Source of the DNA: Henriciella litoralis
GTDB taxonomy: Bacteria > Pseudomonadota > Alphaproteobacteria > Caulobacterales > Hyphomonadaceae
Reading direction: 5' to 3'
Assembly: GCF_002088935.1 (NCBI RefSeq)
Contig: NZ_NCSS01000006.1
Span: forward strand, 1,706,407 to 1,770,406
DNA: 64,000 nt
The position numbers and the translations under genes are program-made. Every line of letters begins with the position of its first letter. The first letter of the stretch is position 1. Under the pieces are notes generated by a model. That model was not told the origin of the DNA, did not search any database, and worked only from the letters and a program-made list of their open reading frames with translations. Positions 1-8,394 of this stretch are shown piece by piece.

Positions 1-2215
1 GGAACGAGCCGTTCGACGAATGAATTGCAGCCTGGAACGCCGGTGAGAAATCTTCAAGATTCAACGACCGAAGCATGCGCTTGACCGGCCCTATGCCCGC
101 GGCCGGCATGGAAAGCGAGCGAAAGCCGAGACCGATCAGGCACAGGGCCTCAAGCGGATGGGACGCCACTTCGCCGCAAATGGAGACAGGAATCTGCAAT
201 TCCTCGCAGCTAGTACGAATGAACTCCAGAAACCGCATGGCCGGACGGCTGACCAGATCGTACCGCTCTGAAACAGTTGGAACCATACGGTCGGCCGCAT
301 GGAAGAATTGCAACAGATCGTTCGTTCCGATGGAAATGAAATCGACTTCGCCGGCCACGTCCTTGAGGCCATAGGCAAAGGCCGGGGCTTCCAGCATCGC
401 ACCGACTTTCACCTCGCAGGGGCGTGCAAAGCCGCGAGAGGCACTCCATTCGATTTCATCCAGCAGCAGCGCCTTGGCCTCGAAAAACTCCTCGGCAATC
501 GTAACCATCGGGAACATGACCGAGAGCGGGCCACCGTCTGCTGCCCGCACAAGCGCGCGTAGCTGACGCCGGAACAGGCCCGGGCGGTCGAGCGCAAACC
601 GTATGGACCGCCAGCCCAGCGCCGGATTTTCCTCAGCCTGCTGATCGCTATTGGGCAACATCTTGTCACCGCCAAGATCAAGCGTGCGGAAGTGAACCGG
701 CCGGTTGCCTGCAAAATCCAGAACCCGCCTGTAAAAGTCGATCTGCGCATCCATCTTGGGAAGCGTATCGGAGACGAGGAACTGAAACTCGGTGCGGAAC
801 AAGCCAATGCCCTCTGCCCCGGTCTTGTCCATGGTCTCAAGATCGAGCGCGAGGCCAGCGTTCAGCAACAGCGTGATATCAACACCGTCGCGCGTTCTGG
901 ACGGCTGGTCGCGCAGCGCCTGAAACGATGCCTGTCTTTCGGTCCGCAACAGGCGGCGGGTCGCATAGGCATCCAGCAGCGACGCATCAGGGCGCACGTG
1001 CAGGGTGCCTTCCTCGGCATCCACGATCACCTGGTCACCAGAGGAGATGGCGCCCGAGAGGCCGCTCACGCCGCCCAGCGTCGGGATCCCCATGGCCCGC
1101 GCGACGATGGCGGCGTGGCTGGAGGGGGCGACTTCTTCGAGCACAATCGCGGCGAGGCCAGAGTGGCGATATTCCAGCAATTCGGCTGGACCGAGGCGAC
1201 GGGCAATCAGAACCTCGTTTGGCTCGCCCTCTTCTGCTGTTGCGTTGGCGGCAACATCCGCGCCTGCCAGCATCCGAAGGAGGCGGTTGTCGAGATCTTC
1301 AAGGTCGTTGAGGCGCTCGCGGAGATACGGATCCTGCGCATTCTCAAGCTTGCTGCGGTGCTCGCGGCGTGACCGGTCAACGGCCGCCTCAGCCGAGAGG
1401 CCTGAGCGGACGGCTTCCTCCAGCCGGCCGGCCCAGAGCGGATCAGACGCCAACATCTTGAAGGCCTCGAGAACTTCGCGGGGTTCGCCGAAGATCGCAC
1501 TCACATCACTGGACAGCATCCGATCAAGCGAAGCCTGCAGCCGGGCCAGCGCATCGCGCAGGCGGGCAACCTCGGCGCGCGGGTCCTCTGCGAAATATCT
1601 TGCCGGTGAAACGACCGGGTCATGCAGACGCGCCGCGCCAAGGCCGAGACCATCGCAGAGGATACGGCCCCTCAGATTGACCGAACGGGTGTCTCTCGGG
1701 ACGCCATTCGATGTCAGGGTCGGCGCTTCAGCGGCAACGACTTCAGCCAGGACCATCGCGATCGTCTGGAGGCTGTCGACCTCGTCTTCTTCATAAGTAC
1801 GTTCAGCGCGGTTCTGCACCGTCAGGATACCGATAACCCGTCCACCGCGCAGGATCGGCACGCCGAGAAACGCGTGATACGGGTCTTCGCCCGTCTCAGG
1901 CCGATAGGAGAAGGCCGGATGGTTCGGCGCGTCCTGAATGGACAGCGGCTCACCCGAAAGCGCGATCTGCCCGACGAGCCCCTCATCGAATCCCATACGT
2001 GTCTGGTGCACGGCGGTAGCGCTGAGACCCTCGGTGGCGACGAGTTCAAGCTCATCGGAATCGGTACGTTTATAGATCGAGCAAACGTCAGCCACCATCG
2101 TCCCTGCGATGAGGGTCACCACCTGCTGAAGGCGGGTGTCTGCTTCCATATCGCCTGCCATCACATTGCGAAGGCGATTGATCAGGAGCCGGGGAACTGA
2201 GAACGTCTGGGGCAT
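1..2215 (-). CDS. ptsP: PtsP, phosphoenolpyruvate-protein phosphotransferase (nitrogen PTS enzyme I), C-terminus cut by window edge
   Basis: Enzyme I of the nitrogen-related PTS takes phosphate from PEP and passes it to NPr, a regulatory cascade rather than a sugar uptake route. About 738 codons are open to the window edge, so only the extreme C-terminus is missing. Residues 1-150 form a GAF domain; then come the helical NPr-binding segment, the swivelling domain with the phospho-histidine motif SHAAIVAR near residue 366, and the PEP-binding TIM barrel (GIGLFRTEF, DFISIGTNDLLQ, ISICGE-like SICGEVASHP). The ATG at 2215 is the first start after an in-frame TGA and follows the lysC stop by 26 bases. 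The lysC-ptsP order is common in alphaproteobacteria. Identification is secure; the start is likely but has only a weak ribosome site. Confidence 0.95.
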   Translation of the reverse strand, partial: MPQTFSVPRLLINRLRNVMAGDMEADTRLQQVVTLIAGTMVADVCSIYKRTDSDELELVATEGLSATAVHQTRMGFDEGLVGQIALSGEPLSIQDAPNHPAFSYRPETGEDPYHAFLGVPILRGGRVIGILTVQNRAERTYEEDEVDSLQTIAMVLAEVVAAEAPTLTSNGVPRDTRSVNLRGRILCDGLGLGAARLHDPVVSPARYFAEDPRAEVARLRDALARLQASLDRMLSSDVSAIFGEPREVLEAFKMLASDPLWAGRLEEAVRSGLSAEAAVDRSRREHRSKLENAQDPYLRERLNDLEDLDNRLLRMLAGADVAANATAEEGEPNEVLIARRLGPAELLEYRHSGLAAIVLEEVAPSSHAAIVARAMGIPTLGGVSGLSGAISSGDQVIVDAEEGTLHVRPDASLLDAYATRRLLRTERQASFQALRDQPSRTRDGVDITLLLNAGLALDLETMDKTGAEGIGLFRTEFQFLVSDTLPKMDAQIDFYRRVLDFAGNRPVHFRTLDLGGDKMLPNSDQQAEENPALGWRSIRFALDRPGLFRRQLRALVRAADGGPLSVMFPMVTIAEEFFEAKALLLDEIEWSASRGFARPCEVKVGAMLEAPAFAYGLKDVAGEVDFISIGTNDLLQFFHAADRMVPTVSERYDLVSRPAMRFLEFIRTSCEELQIPVSICGEVASHPLEALCLIGLGFRSLSMPAAGIGPVKRMLRSLNLEDFSPAFQAAIHSSNGSF

Positions 2216-2241
2216 ATCGTGCCCGCAATTGGCCGCTCAGC

Positions 2242-3489
2242 CTACGTGGCGTCAAGTCCGAAAGCAGTGTGCAGTGCACGCACGGCAAGCTCGGTGTAGG
2301 CCGCTTCGATCAGAACCGAAATCTTGATTTCGGACGTCGAAATGACATCAATATTGATGCCTTTCCTGTAAAGCGCATCGAACATTGTGCCGGCTACACC
2401 GGTATGACTTTTCATGCCGACGCCAATAACTGACACCTTGGCGACATCACGCGAGACTGACAAATTCTCAAAACCGATGTCTGTCTTGCGATCAAGCAGC
2501 AACTGCTCAGCCTTCGTGCTGTCGGCGCTGGTGCAGGTAAACACCATGTTGGCGCGCTCTGGCCCGCGGGCATTGGCCTGGACGATCATGTCGACATTGA
2601 CCCCCGCCTCGGCCAGCATGGAGAAAATACGGGCCGAAACGCCGGGTTTATCCTCGACGCCGTAAAGCGTGACCTTCGCCTCGTCGCGTGAATAGGTCAC
2701 GCCGTTCACAACCTGCTTTTCCACTATCTCTTCCTCACTGCAGACATAGGTGCCTGGATTATCCTCACCGGGGGCGGCAAAACTGGACAGCACGCGCACA
2801 CGGACATGATGGTTCATGGCCATCTCGACAGAGCGCGTCTGCAGCACCTTGGCCCCAAGCGACGCCATTTCGAGCATTTCTTCGTACGATATCTTGTCGA
2901 GGCGACGCGCCTGCGGGACGATCCGCGGGTCGGTCGTGTAAACGCCGTCCACATCGGTGTAGATATCGCAGCTGTCGGCTTCCAGCGCGGCGGCTACTGC
3001 GACGGCGCTCGTATCAGACCCACCGCGGCCAAGCGTCGACACCCGTCCCTCATCCGTCACGCCCTGAAACCCTGCGATCACGGCAATCTCACCGCTATCG
3101 ACCGCATCGGCGAGACCGGAGTTTTCAAAGCCCATGATGCGGGCCGAGCCATGGGCGGCGCTGGTCTTCATCGCCAATTGCCAGCCGAGCCAACTGCGGG
3201 CCTTGAGGCCGCGCTTGCGGAGCGCCAGGGCCAGAAGCCCGCTCGTCACCTGCTCGCCGGACGAAACCACGACATCGTATTCATCGTCAAAACTGGAGCC
3301 GGTAATCTCATCACCGGCCGCGCCGCGCGCGAAGCCGACAAGCTTGTTCGTCTCACCGGCCATCGCCGAAACGATCACGGCGAGTTTCTCGCCCTGACCG
3401 GCTCGCCATGCGACAAGATCGGCCACGTGGGCGATTCGTTCGAGGTCGGCTACAGAGGTGCCGCCAAATTTCAGGACTGTGCGCTGCAT
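2242..3489 (-). CDS. lysC: Aspartate kinase
   Basis: Phosphorylates aspartate in the first step of the lysine, threonine and methionine pathways; cytoplasmic. The 415-residue protein opens with MQRTVLKFGGTSVA, the nucleotide-binding KFGGTS signature, has the GFQG and GRGGSDTSAVA kinase motifs, and ends with two ACT domains (from about residue 265) that normally give feedback inhibition. An ATG eight codons upstream (3513) has no ribosome site; the chosen ATG has GAGG just before it and matches the usual N-terminus. It is transcribed ahead of ptsP, probably as one unit, and divergently from ubiG. Confidence 0.96.
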   Translation of the reverse strand: MQRTVLKFGGTSVADLERIAHVADLVAWRAGQGEKLAVIVSAMAGETNKLVGFARGAAGDEITGSSFDDEYDVVVSSGEQVTSGLLALALRKRGLKARSWLGWQLAMKTSAAHGSARIMGFENSGLADAVDSGEIAVIAGFQGVTDEGRVSTLGRGGSDTSAVAVAAALEADSCDIYTDVDGVYTTDPRIVPQARRLDKISYEEMLEMASLGAKVLQTRSVEMAMNHHVRVRVLSSFAAPGEDNPGTYVCSEEEIVEKQVVNGVTYSRDEAKVTLYGVEDKPGVSARIFSMLAEAGVNVDMIVQANARGPERANMVFTCTSADSTKAEQLLLDRKTDIGFENLSVSRDVAKVSVIGVGMKSHTGVAGTMFDALYRKGINIDVISTSEIKISVLIEAAYTELAVRALHTAFGLDAT

Positions 3490-3585
3490 TGCCTCGCTGC
3501 CAAGCCTTCCCATCTATTGCATCAGGACGTTCGCGCGCCTCTTTAGTCGCGTCAGAGCCATAGCGCAAACAGGTTTGACAAGATA

Positions 3586-4368
3586 ATGAGTGAAAATACA
3601 GAAACCCGGCAAAATTTACCCCGAACACCCAGCATTGATGCCGATGAAGTGGCAAAATTTTCGGCGATGGCCGCAGACTGGTGGGACCCGAAGGGAAAGT
3701 TCAAGCCACTTCACAAGTTCAATCCTGTGCGGCTGAACTTTATTCGAGAGACAGCCGTGAACCGGTTTGGCCTCGATGCCAGCCAGAGAAAGCCGCTCAG
3801 CGGCCTGCGGATTCTGGACATTGGGTGCGGCGGTGGTCTCGTTTGCGAGCCGATGGCGCGGCTGGGCGCGAGCGTCACGGGCGTCGATGCGAGTGAGGCC
3901 AACATCAAGACGGCGATCACCCATGCGCGTGAGGGCGGCCTCGACATCGACTATAGGGCCGGCACCGCTGAAGGCCTGCTGGATGGCGGGACGGAGCCGT
4001 TTGACATCGTTCTCAATCTGGAAGTGGTCGAGCATGTCGCTGATCCGGCGCAATTCCTGAAGGACACGGCCGCGCTTGTAAAACCGGGCGGACTGATGAT
4101 TGCGGCGACGCTGAACCGGACACCCAAGGCCTTCGCGCTCGCCATCGTCGGCGCAGAATATGTTCTGCGCTGGCTGCCGCGCGGGACACATGACTTCTCG
4201 AAATTCCTGAGACCTGATGAGGTTTGCCAACCGCTGAAGCAGGCTGGTCTGGACACCCGCCCACCCCAGGGCGTCTCGTTCAACCCGCTCGCCGATAGCT
4301 GGCGCCTTTCCGATGACACGAATGTGAACTATATGGTTGTGGCTGACAGACCAGAGGTTGCTGCATGA
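3586..4368 (+). CDS. ubiG: UbiG, 3-demethylubiquinol / 2-polyprenyl-6-hydroxyphenol O-methyltransferase
   Basis: Performs the two SAM-dependent O-methylations of ubiquinone biosynthesis. The 260-residue protein has the family opening [24 protein letters not shown], shown here as two short motifs ([11 protein letters not shown] and [10 protein letters not shown]), then the SAM motif [15 protein letters not shown] and the VVEHVADP segment. Length is normal for UbiG. It is divergent from lysC across about 95 bases, an arrangement seen in several alphaproteobacteria. The stop overlaps the next gene's start as ATGA, which suggests translational coupling. Confidence 0.96.
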   Translation: MSENTETRQNLPRTPSIDADEVAKFSAMAADWWDPKGKFKPLHKFNPVRLNFIRETAVNRFGLDASQRKPLSGLRILDIGCGGGLVCEPMARLGASVTGVDASEANIKTAITHAREGGLDIDYRAGTAEGLLDGGTEPFDIVLNLEVVEHVADPAQFLKDTAALVKPGGLMIAATLNRTPKAFALAIVGAEYVLRWLPRGTHDFSKFLRPDEVCQPLKQAGLDTRPPQGVSFNPLADSWRLSDDTNVNYMVVADRPEVAA

Positions 4369-4976
4369 GTGAACTGGCAACGCCAGATGAAATCCTGGAA
4401 TTCTGGTTCGGCGACGCGCCGGATAATCCGGACGCACTCCCGGCAAAATCAAAACACTGGTTTGCCAAGGATTTTGACTTCGATCGCGAAATCGCAGACC
4501 GGTTCGTCGAGACCGTCGCGGCGCTTGCAGGCGGGGTTTGCTACGAGTGGGCCGCACGCGGCACTCGTGAGCGGCTGGCTGCGATTGTGGCGCTCGATCA
4601 GTTCAGCCGAAACATCTTTCGAGATCATCGCTTCGCGTTTGCCCATGACCCACTTTCGCGTGAATTGATGCGGGAGGGTCTCGAGGCTGGCGCCGACAAG
4701 CATCTCAGCGAGGTGGAACGGGTTTTCTTTTACCTGCCCGCAGAACACTCAGAAGATATCCGCGATCAGGACCTGTCGGTGAAACTGTTTATTGATCTGG
4801 TGGGGTCCGCGCGCGAACCCTATCGAGCCTTTTGCGAAAGCACGCTCGACTATGCGCGCAAGCATCGTGATGTCATCGAACGGTTTGGGCGTTTTCCCCA
4901 TCGCAATGCCGCCCTGCGCCGCGCCTCTACCCCTGAAGAGAAAGACTATCTCAGCCAGCCGGGCGCCGGTTTCTGA
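4365..4976 (+). CDS. DUF924 family protein
   Basis: A 203-residue helical protein with the DUF924 signature at the N-terminus ([10 protein letters not shown], then [12 protein letters not shown]) and the central [12 protein letters not shown] motif, followed by the [11 protein letters not shown] segment. The family is widespread in proteobacteria, has a TPR-like all-helical fold and has no firmly assigned activity. It overlaps ubiG by four bases and so is probably translated with it. Its stop abuts the stop of the convergent regulator gene. Family assignment is solid; function unknown. Confidence 0.85.
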   Translation: MSELATPDEILEFWFGDAPDNPDALPAKSKHWFAKDFDFDREIADRFVETVAALAGGVCYEWAARGTRERLAAIVALDQFSRNIFRDHRFAFAHDPLSRELMREGLEAGADKHLSEVERVFFYLPAEHSEDIRDQDLSVKLFIDLVGSAREPYRAFCESTLDYARKHRDVIERFGRFPHRNAALRRASTPEEKDYLSQPGAGF

Positions 4977-6728
4977 TCAATTGTCCGGCCGCGATGTCTC
5001 ACGCCAGAGCTTTTCCATCTGGGCGATGACCAGAGGCCAGTGCGAATAGAGAAGATACTGTCCGGCATCCTCCACGGGGACGAGCTCAACGCCCGGCACG
5101 GTGGAGGCGAACGTCTCGAACATCTCCGGTTTGTACACCTTGTCCTGCAGGCCATGAATGATGCGGAACGGGGCTTTTACCTGCCGCGCGATATGCCGCC
5201 GATCTGTCATCGACATGCGGATTTCAGACACGAAAGCCTGGGTGCCCTGCGAGACGACGTGCTTCAGACCATCAACGATCACCTGACGTACTTCAGGGCG
5301 CCGGGCCACTCTCGCTTCGAGCGGCGTCTCACGGTGAAGCGCGCGCAGCAGATACTCTTCGCGACCATTGTCAATGAAGGCGACCGTGGCGCGGGCCAGA
5401 AACCCGATCGCAGCCGGGGCCCGCAGCAAAGTGGTAGCGATCACCCTGTGTTGCCATGGAAAGTCTGACGCCATGCCGTCTTCCCAGCTGGTCTCACCGC
5501 CGACCGAGAGAAGCGCTCGCACAAGATCGGGTCTCGAAGCGGCGAAAGCCTGGGCATGGATGATGCCACTGGCATGACCGATCACAATGACAGGACCTGT
5601 TTTCAGCCGTTCAACCAGCTGCGCAAAAGCTGCCACGTTCTGTCGAACGCGGTCGTCGAGGCCAGATGTGTCTATGCCACCTGAGTCTCCAAAACCGGCG
5701 CGCGAGGGCGCAATGACCCGCCATCCTTGATGGGCGAGCGCCTGAATGGCCGGCTCAGTCCAGCTTGGCCCATGATAGAGATGGTGAAAGAACAGAACAG
5801 GTCGGCCTGCCGGATCGCCCTGCTCTAGCCAGCTCAAGGTGCGCCCGTCCGGCAATGTCATCTGCGCCTTGCGGCGTTGCCGGTCCAGCTCGGTGATGGC
5901 TGGCGCATTTTCAGTGACAAACCGGGCGGCACTGACCGCCGCACCATAACCCGACAGCACACGGATAGCCTCGGTGACGCTCGGAACATCGAGTTTTGCG
6001 AGAATGCCGCGGATTTGTGTGCGGACGGTCGCCATTTTGGCGTTTCGATCATTGGCAATCTTCTCGGGCGTGTCGCCTTTCGCAAGACGTATGGCGACAT
6101 CCGTTTCAGCCTCAGACAGACCGTGATTGTCCTGCAGGAGTGTACGCTCAACCGGCCCGATGTGAACATCCAGATGGGCGAGCAGGATGGCATCTTCAGG
6201 TGTCGCATCAGGTTGCGCGCGCAAAGCGGCCCGCGTCATCAGCGCGCGGACGGGGCGGTCGGAATTTCCAAGGCGCGTCCGCAGAAAGATGTAATCGTCT
6301 GACCGGTCGGGTCCGGCGTTGCGGCGAGCCCAGCTCCAGAAGCGCGCCTCGGCCGATTTGTCGAGTTTGAGGTCTTCGAGCCTTTGCGGCATTGACGCCC
6401 CAAAAAGTGAAGCGCAGGCTTGGTTTGCGCTCAGGACTTTACCCCCAGTCGACAAAAGAACGGCAGCGGCGGGCATATGATCAACCATCAGACGCGCCGC
6501 ATCACCTTGCGCCTTCACGCGCCCCATTCGGTCGAGGATCGCCAAAGCGCGCTCGAAATGCGTGTTGATATCATCATCAATGCCAGAGCCGGATGAGGCC
6601 GCCTCGTCGGACTGACTGACATAGTCCAGCCACGCCGCGAGCAGATCTTCATAGCGCAGCGGATCAAGCGTCGCCGCATAGGTTTCGTCGACGAGCCTGC
6701 GGACTTTTTCAGATTTCGACGTGGCCAC
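4977..6728 (-). CDS. LuxR-type regulator fused to a degenerate alpha/beta-hydrolase domain
   Basis: A 583-residue single-protein regulator. Residues about 50-170 look PAS-like (AAAVLLSTGGKVLSANQAC), about 198-258 are a LuxR/GerE helix-turn-helix (LSEAETDVAIRLAKG ... TVRTQIRGILAKL), and 285-583 are an alpha/beta-hydrolase fold (FFHHLYHG, GWRVIAPSRAGFGDS). The nucleophile elbow reads GHASG, with Ala where Ser should be, and the usual GH near the end reads GQYLLYSHW, so the domain is probably a ligand sensor rather than an enzyme. I chose the GTG at 6728 because GGAG lies seven bases upstream. An ATG at 6800 has no ribosome site, low GC at third codon positions, and lies inside an 18-bp palindrome. 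It is divergent from an exporter gene it may control. Confidence 0.8.
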   Translation of the reverse strand: MATSKSEKVRRLVDETYAATLDPLRYEDLLAAWLDYVSQSDEAASSGSGIDDDINTHFERALAILDRMGRVKAQGDAARLMVDHMPAAAVLLSTGGKVLSANQACASLFGASMPQRLEDLKLDKSAEARFWSWARRNAGPDRSDDYIFLRTRLGNSDRPVRALMTRAALRAQPDATPEDAILLAHLDVHIGPVERTLLQDNHGLSEAETDVAIRLAKGDTPEKIANDRNAKMATVRTQIRGILAKLDVPSVTEAIRVLSGYGAAVSAARFVTENAPAITELDRQRRKAQMTLPDGRTLSWLEQGDPAGRPVLFFHHLYHGPSWTEPAIQALAHQGWRVIAPSRAGFGDSGGIDTSGLDDRVRQNVAAFAQLVERLKTGPVIVIGHASGIIHAQAFAASRPDLVRALLSVGGETSWEDGMASDFPWQHRVIATTLLRAPAAIGFLARATVAFIDNGREEYLLRALHRETPLEARVARRPEVRQVIVDGLKHVVSQGTQAFVSEIRMSMTDRRHIARQVKAPFRIIHGLQDKVYKPEMFETFASTVPGVELVPVEDAGQYLLYSHWPLVIAQMEKLWRETSRPDN

Positions 6729-6795
6729 AGCGATGCTCCATAGGTCTTCGGACGATCTATCAAAGTATTGACCAGAATAGGAAAATATCTGCCCG

Positions 6796-6813
6796 ATCAT
6801 CAATATTGATGAT
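6796..6813. promoter_or_regulatory. Perfect 18-bp palindrome, likely operator
   Basis: ATCATCAATATTGATGAT is a perfect palindrome with no central spacer, in an AT-rich stretch about 68 bases upstream of the preferred start of the LuxR-hydrolase gene and 170 bases upstream of the exporter. It is well placed to control the divergent pair. The binding protein is unknown; the adjacent LuxR-type regulator is the simplest candidate. Confidence 0.5.
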
Positions 6814-6877
6814 GCGGCCAGAGCGAAGTCACCGCAATACTGAACGCTCCATTTTCGATGGACTGTACGCGGGACGC

Positions 6878-6988
6878 ATGCGTGAGATGCAGGCAGTGAT
6901 GGTTATTACCGTCACTGCCTGTTGCTTTTTCGCCAATGCCCGCCAGATATTGCCTTTGCTCTTCAAGCCAGTGGCGGCATTTCAATGA
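6878..6988 (+). CDS. Possible 36-codon leader ORF overlapping the exporter start
   Basis: An open frame from the ATG at 6878 ends in a TGA that overlaps the exporter ATG at 6985 as ATGA. It encodes a hydrophobic peptide containing TVTACCFF. A terminator-like hairpin lies inside its first third. The frame can be extended upstream to 6806. It may be a regulatory leader, or simply a chance frame in a non-coding leader; there is no strong ribosome site. Confidence 0.25.
   Translation: MREMQAVMVITVTACCFFANARQILPLLFKPVAAFQ
6890..6926 (+). terminator. Terminator-like hairpin in the exporter leader (possible attenuator)
   Basis: Arms CAGGCAGTGA (6890-6899) and TCACTGCCTG (6912-6921) are perfectly complementary around a 12-base loop and are followed by TTGCTTTTT on the plus strand only. 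It lies about 60 bases before the exporter start, so it would end or attenuate a short plus-strand leader transcript. An operator role cannot be excluded. Confidence 0.5.
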
Positions 6989-8253
6989 AACGCGAACCTT
7001 CCTTGGCGGCCCCGGCGGTGTCTCGCCCGGCCCTTCCCCTTCCCATTTGGGAATTCGTCGGCATGATTGCCGCGATGATGGCGCTGAATGCGCTGGCCAT
7101 CGATACGATGCTGCCAGCGCTGCATGAAATTGCGACCTCCTATTCGCTTGAATCCCAGAACGACCAGCAATTGGTGATCTTTGCCTACGTGCTGGGGTTC
7201 GGCGCGCCACAGCTAGTTTTCGGCCCCGTCTCGGACAGCTTCGGCCGCAAGAAAGTCGTGCTCGGCTGCATCGTCGGCTACACGATCATGGGATTTGCCT
7301 GCATGGCAGCGACCAGCTTTACGATGTTGCTGGTCACGCGCTTCCTTCAGGGCATTGCTGCGTCCGGAATCCGCGTGATTGCTGTCTCGGTGGTAAGGGA
7401 CCTGATGGGCGGGCGAGCGATGGCGCGCCTGATGTCGCTTGTCATGACGGTCTTCATGGTTGTCCCGATCCTCGCGCCCGTCATCGGACAAGGCGTGATG
7501 CTTTTTGCGCCCTGGCAGTGGACGTTCGGGATATTGGGGCTTGCCGGTCTGATCATGTTTGCCTGGATCTCGATCCGCCTGCCTGAGACATTGCCCGCTG
7601 ATAATCGACCGAAGCTCAATTTCGCCGGATCGATGCGGGCCTATAAGCAAGTCATCATGACGCCTGTCACGCTCGGCTATATGTGCGCGAGCGGCGTCAT
7701 CTTCGGCGCGCTCTTTTCATATGTCGCTTCATCCGAACAGGTCTTCCGCGATGTCTTTCACAAGGCAGACACCTTTGTGCTGTGGTTTGCCGGCATTGCG
7801 GCAGCACTTTCGGTTTCCAACTTCATGAATTCACGTGTGGTCGAGAAAATCGGCATGCGGCGAGTTAGCCACACCGTCCTTCTGGGGTTCATCGCGCTGG
7901 CCATTCTGAACACGGTTCTGATGTCGGTCTTCGGCGAGCACTTGTTGATATTTTACCCGCTCTTTGCGCTCACCTTTGCGTGCTTCGGCATGATAGGGGC
8001 CAACTTTTCCGCCCTCGCCATGGAGCCGCTGGCCAAGATCGCAGGAACCGGCAGCGCCGCGTACGGGTTTATGACGACCACAGTCGCGAGCTTTTTTGGC
8101 TGGCTGGTCGCGAGCCGCTTTGATGGGTCCGTCGTGCCGATCCTGGAAGGGTATGTCGGGCTGGGCATCGCATGTCTGGTCATTGTTCTGATAACCGAGC
8201 GAGGCAAGCTGTTCGGGACGGGTGACGAGGCGGACGCCGACGAAGGAATCTAA
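6985..8253 (+). CDS. MFS drug-resistance transporter, Bcr/CflA-like
   Basis: Inner-membrane proton-coupled exporter, about 12 predicted membrane helices in 422 residues. The family signature between helices 2 and 3 is present as GPVSDSFGRKKVVLG, and helix 1 carries the LAIDTMLPAL motif typical of the Bcr/CflA group. A TTG 21 codons upstream would add a polar, unlikely N-terminus, so the ATG at 6985 is preferred, although its ribosome site is weak. The substrate cannot be read from sequence. It is divergent from the LuxR-hydrolase regulator. Confidence 0.85.
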   Translation: MKREPSLAAPAVSRPALPLPIWEFVGMIAAMMALNALAIDTMLPALHEIATSYSLESQNDQQLVIFAYVLGFGAPQLVFGPVSDSFGRKKVVLGCIVGYTIMGFACMAATSFTMLLVTRFLQGIAASGIRVIAVSVVRDLMGGRAMARLMSLVMTVFMVVPILAPVIGQGVMLFAPWQWTFGILGLAGLIMFAWISIRLPETLPADNRPKLNFAGSMRAYKQVIMTPVTLGYMCASGVIFGALFSYVASSEQVFRDVFHKADTFVLWFAGIAAALSVSNFMNSRVVEKIGMRRVSHTVLLGFIALAILNTVLMSVFGEHLLIFYPLFALTFACFGMIGANFSALAMEPLAKIAGTGSAAYGFMTTTVASFFGWLVASRFDGSVVPILEGYVGLGIACLVIVLITERGKLFGTGDEADADEGI

Positions 8254-8263
8254 CCGCTATGCA

Positions 8264-8299
8264 CATATGGGACGGGAATTTCAAAACCCGTCCCATATG
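8264..8299 (+). terminator. Inverted repeat after the exporter gene
   Basis: Thirteen-base perfect arms CATATGGGACGGG (8264-8276) and CCCGTCCCATATG (8287-8299) around a 10-base loop, 11 bases after the exporter stop. There is no T-tract, so it may act as an RNA-stabilising or Rho-assisted terminator rather than a textbook intrinsic one. Confidence 0.5.
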
Positions 8300-8394
8300 A
8301 GTCGCCCAGACACGCTGAGGTTGGCGCAGCCGGACCGCAGTATCGCTTTGCGTGCTTTATTTGAACGAATTGCTGCGCTATCCATTAGTCCATT

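Noticed and set aside
692..1796. Two overlapping plus-strand frames
   Set aside because: Antisense to ptsP, whose GAF and PEP-binding motifs run through the whole region.
3616..4557. Minus-strand frame of 313 codons
   Set aside because: Antisense to ubiG and the DUF924 gene.
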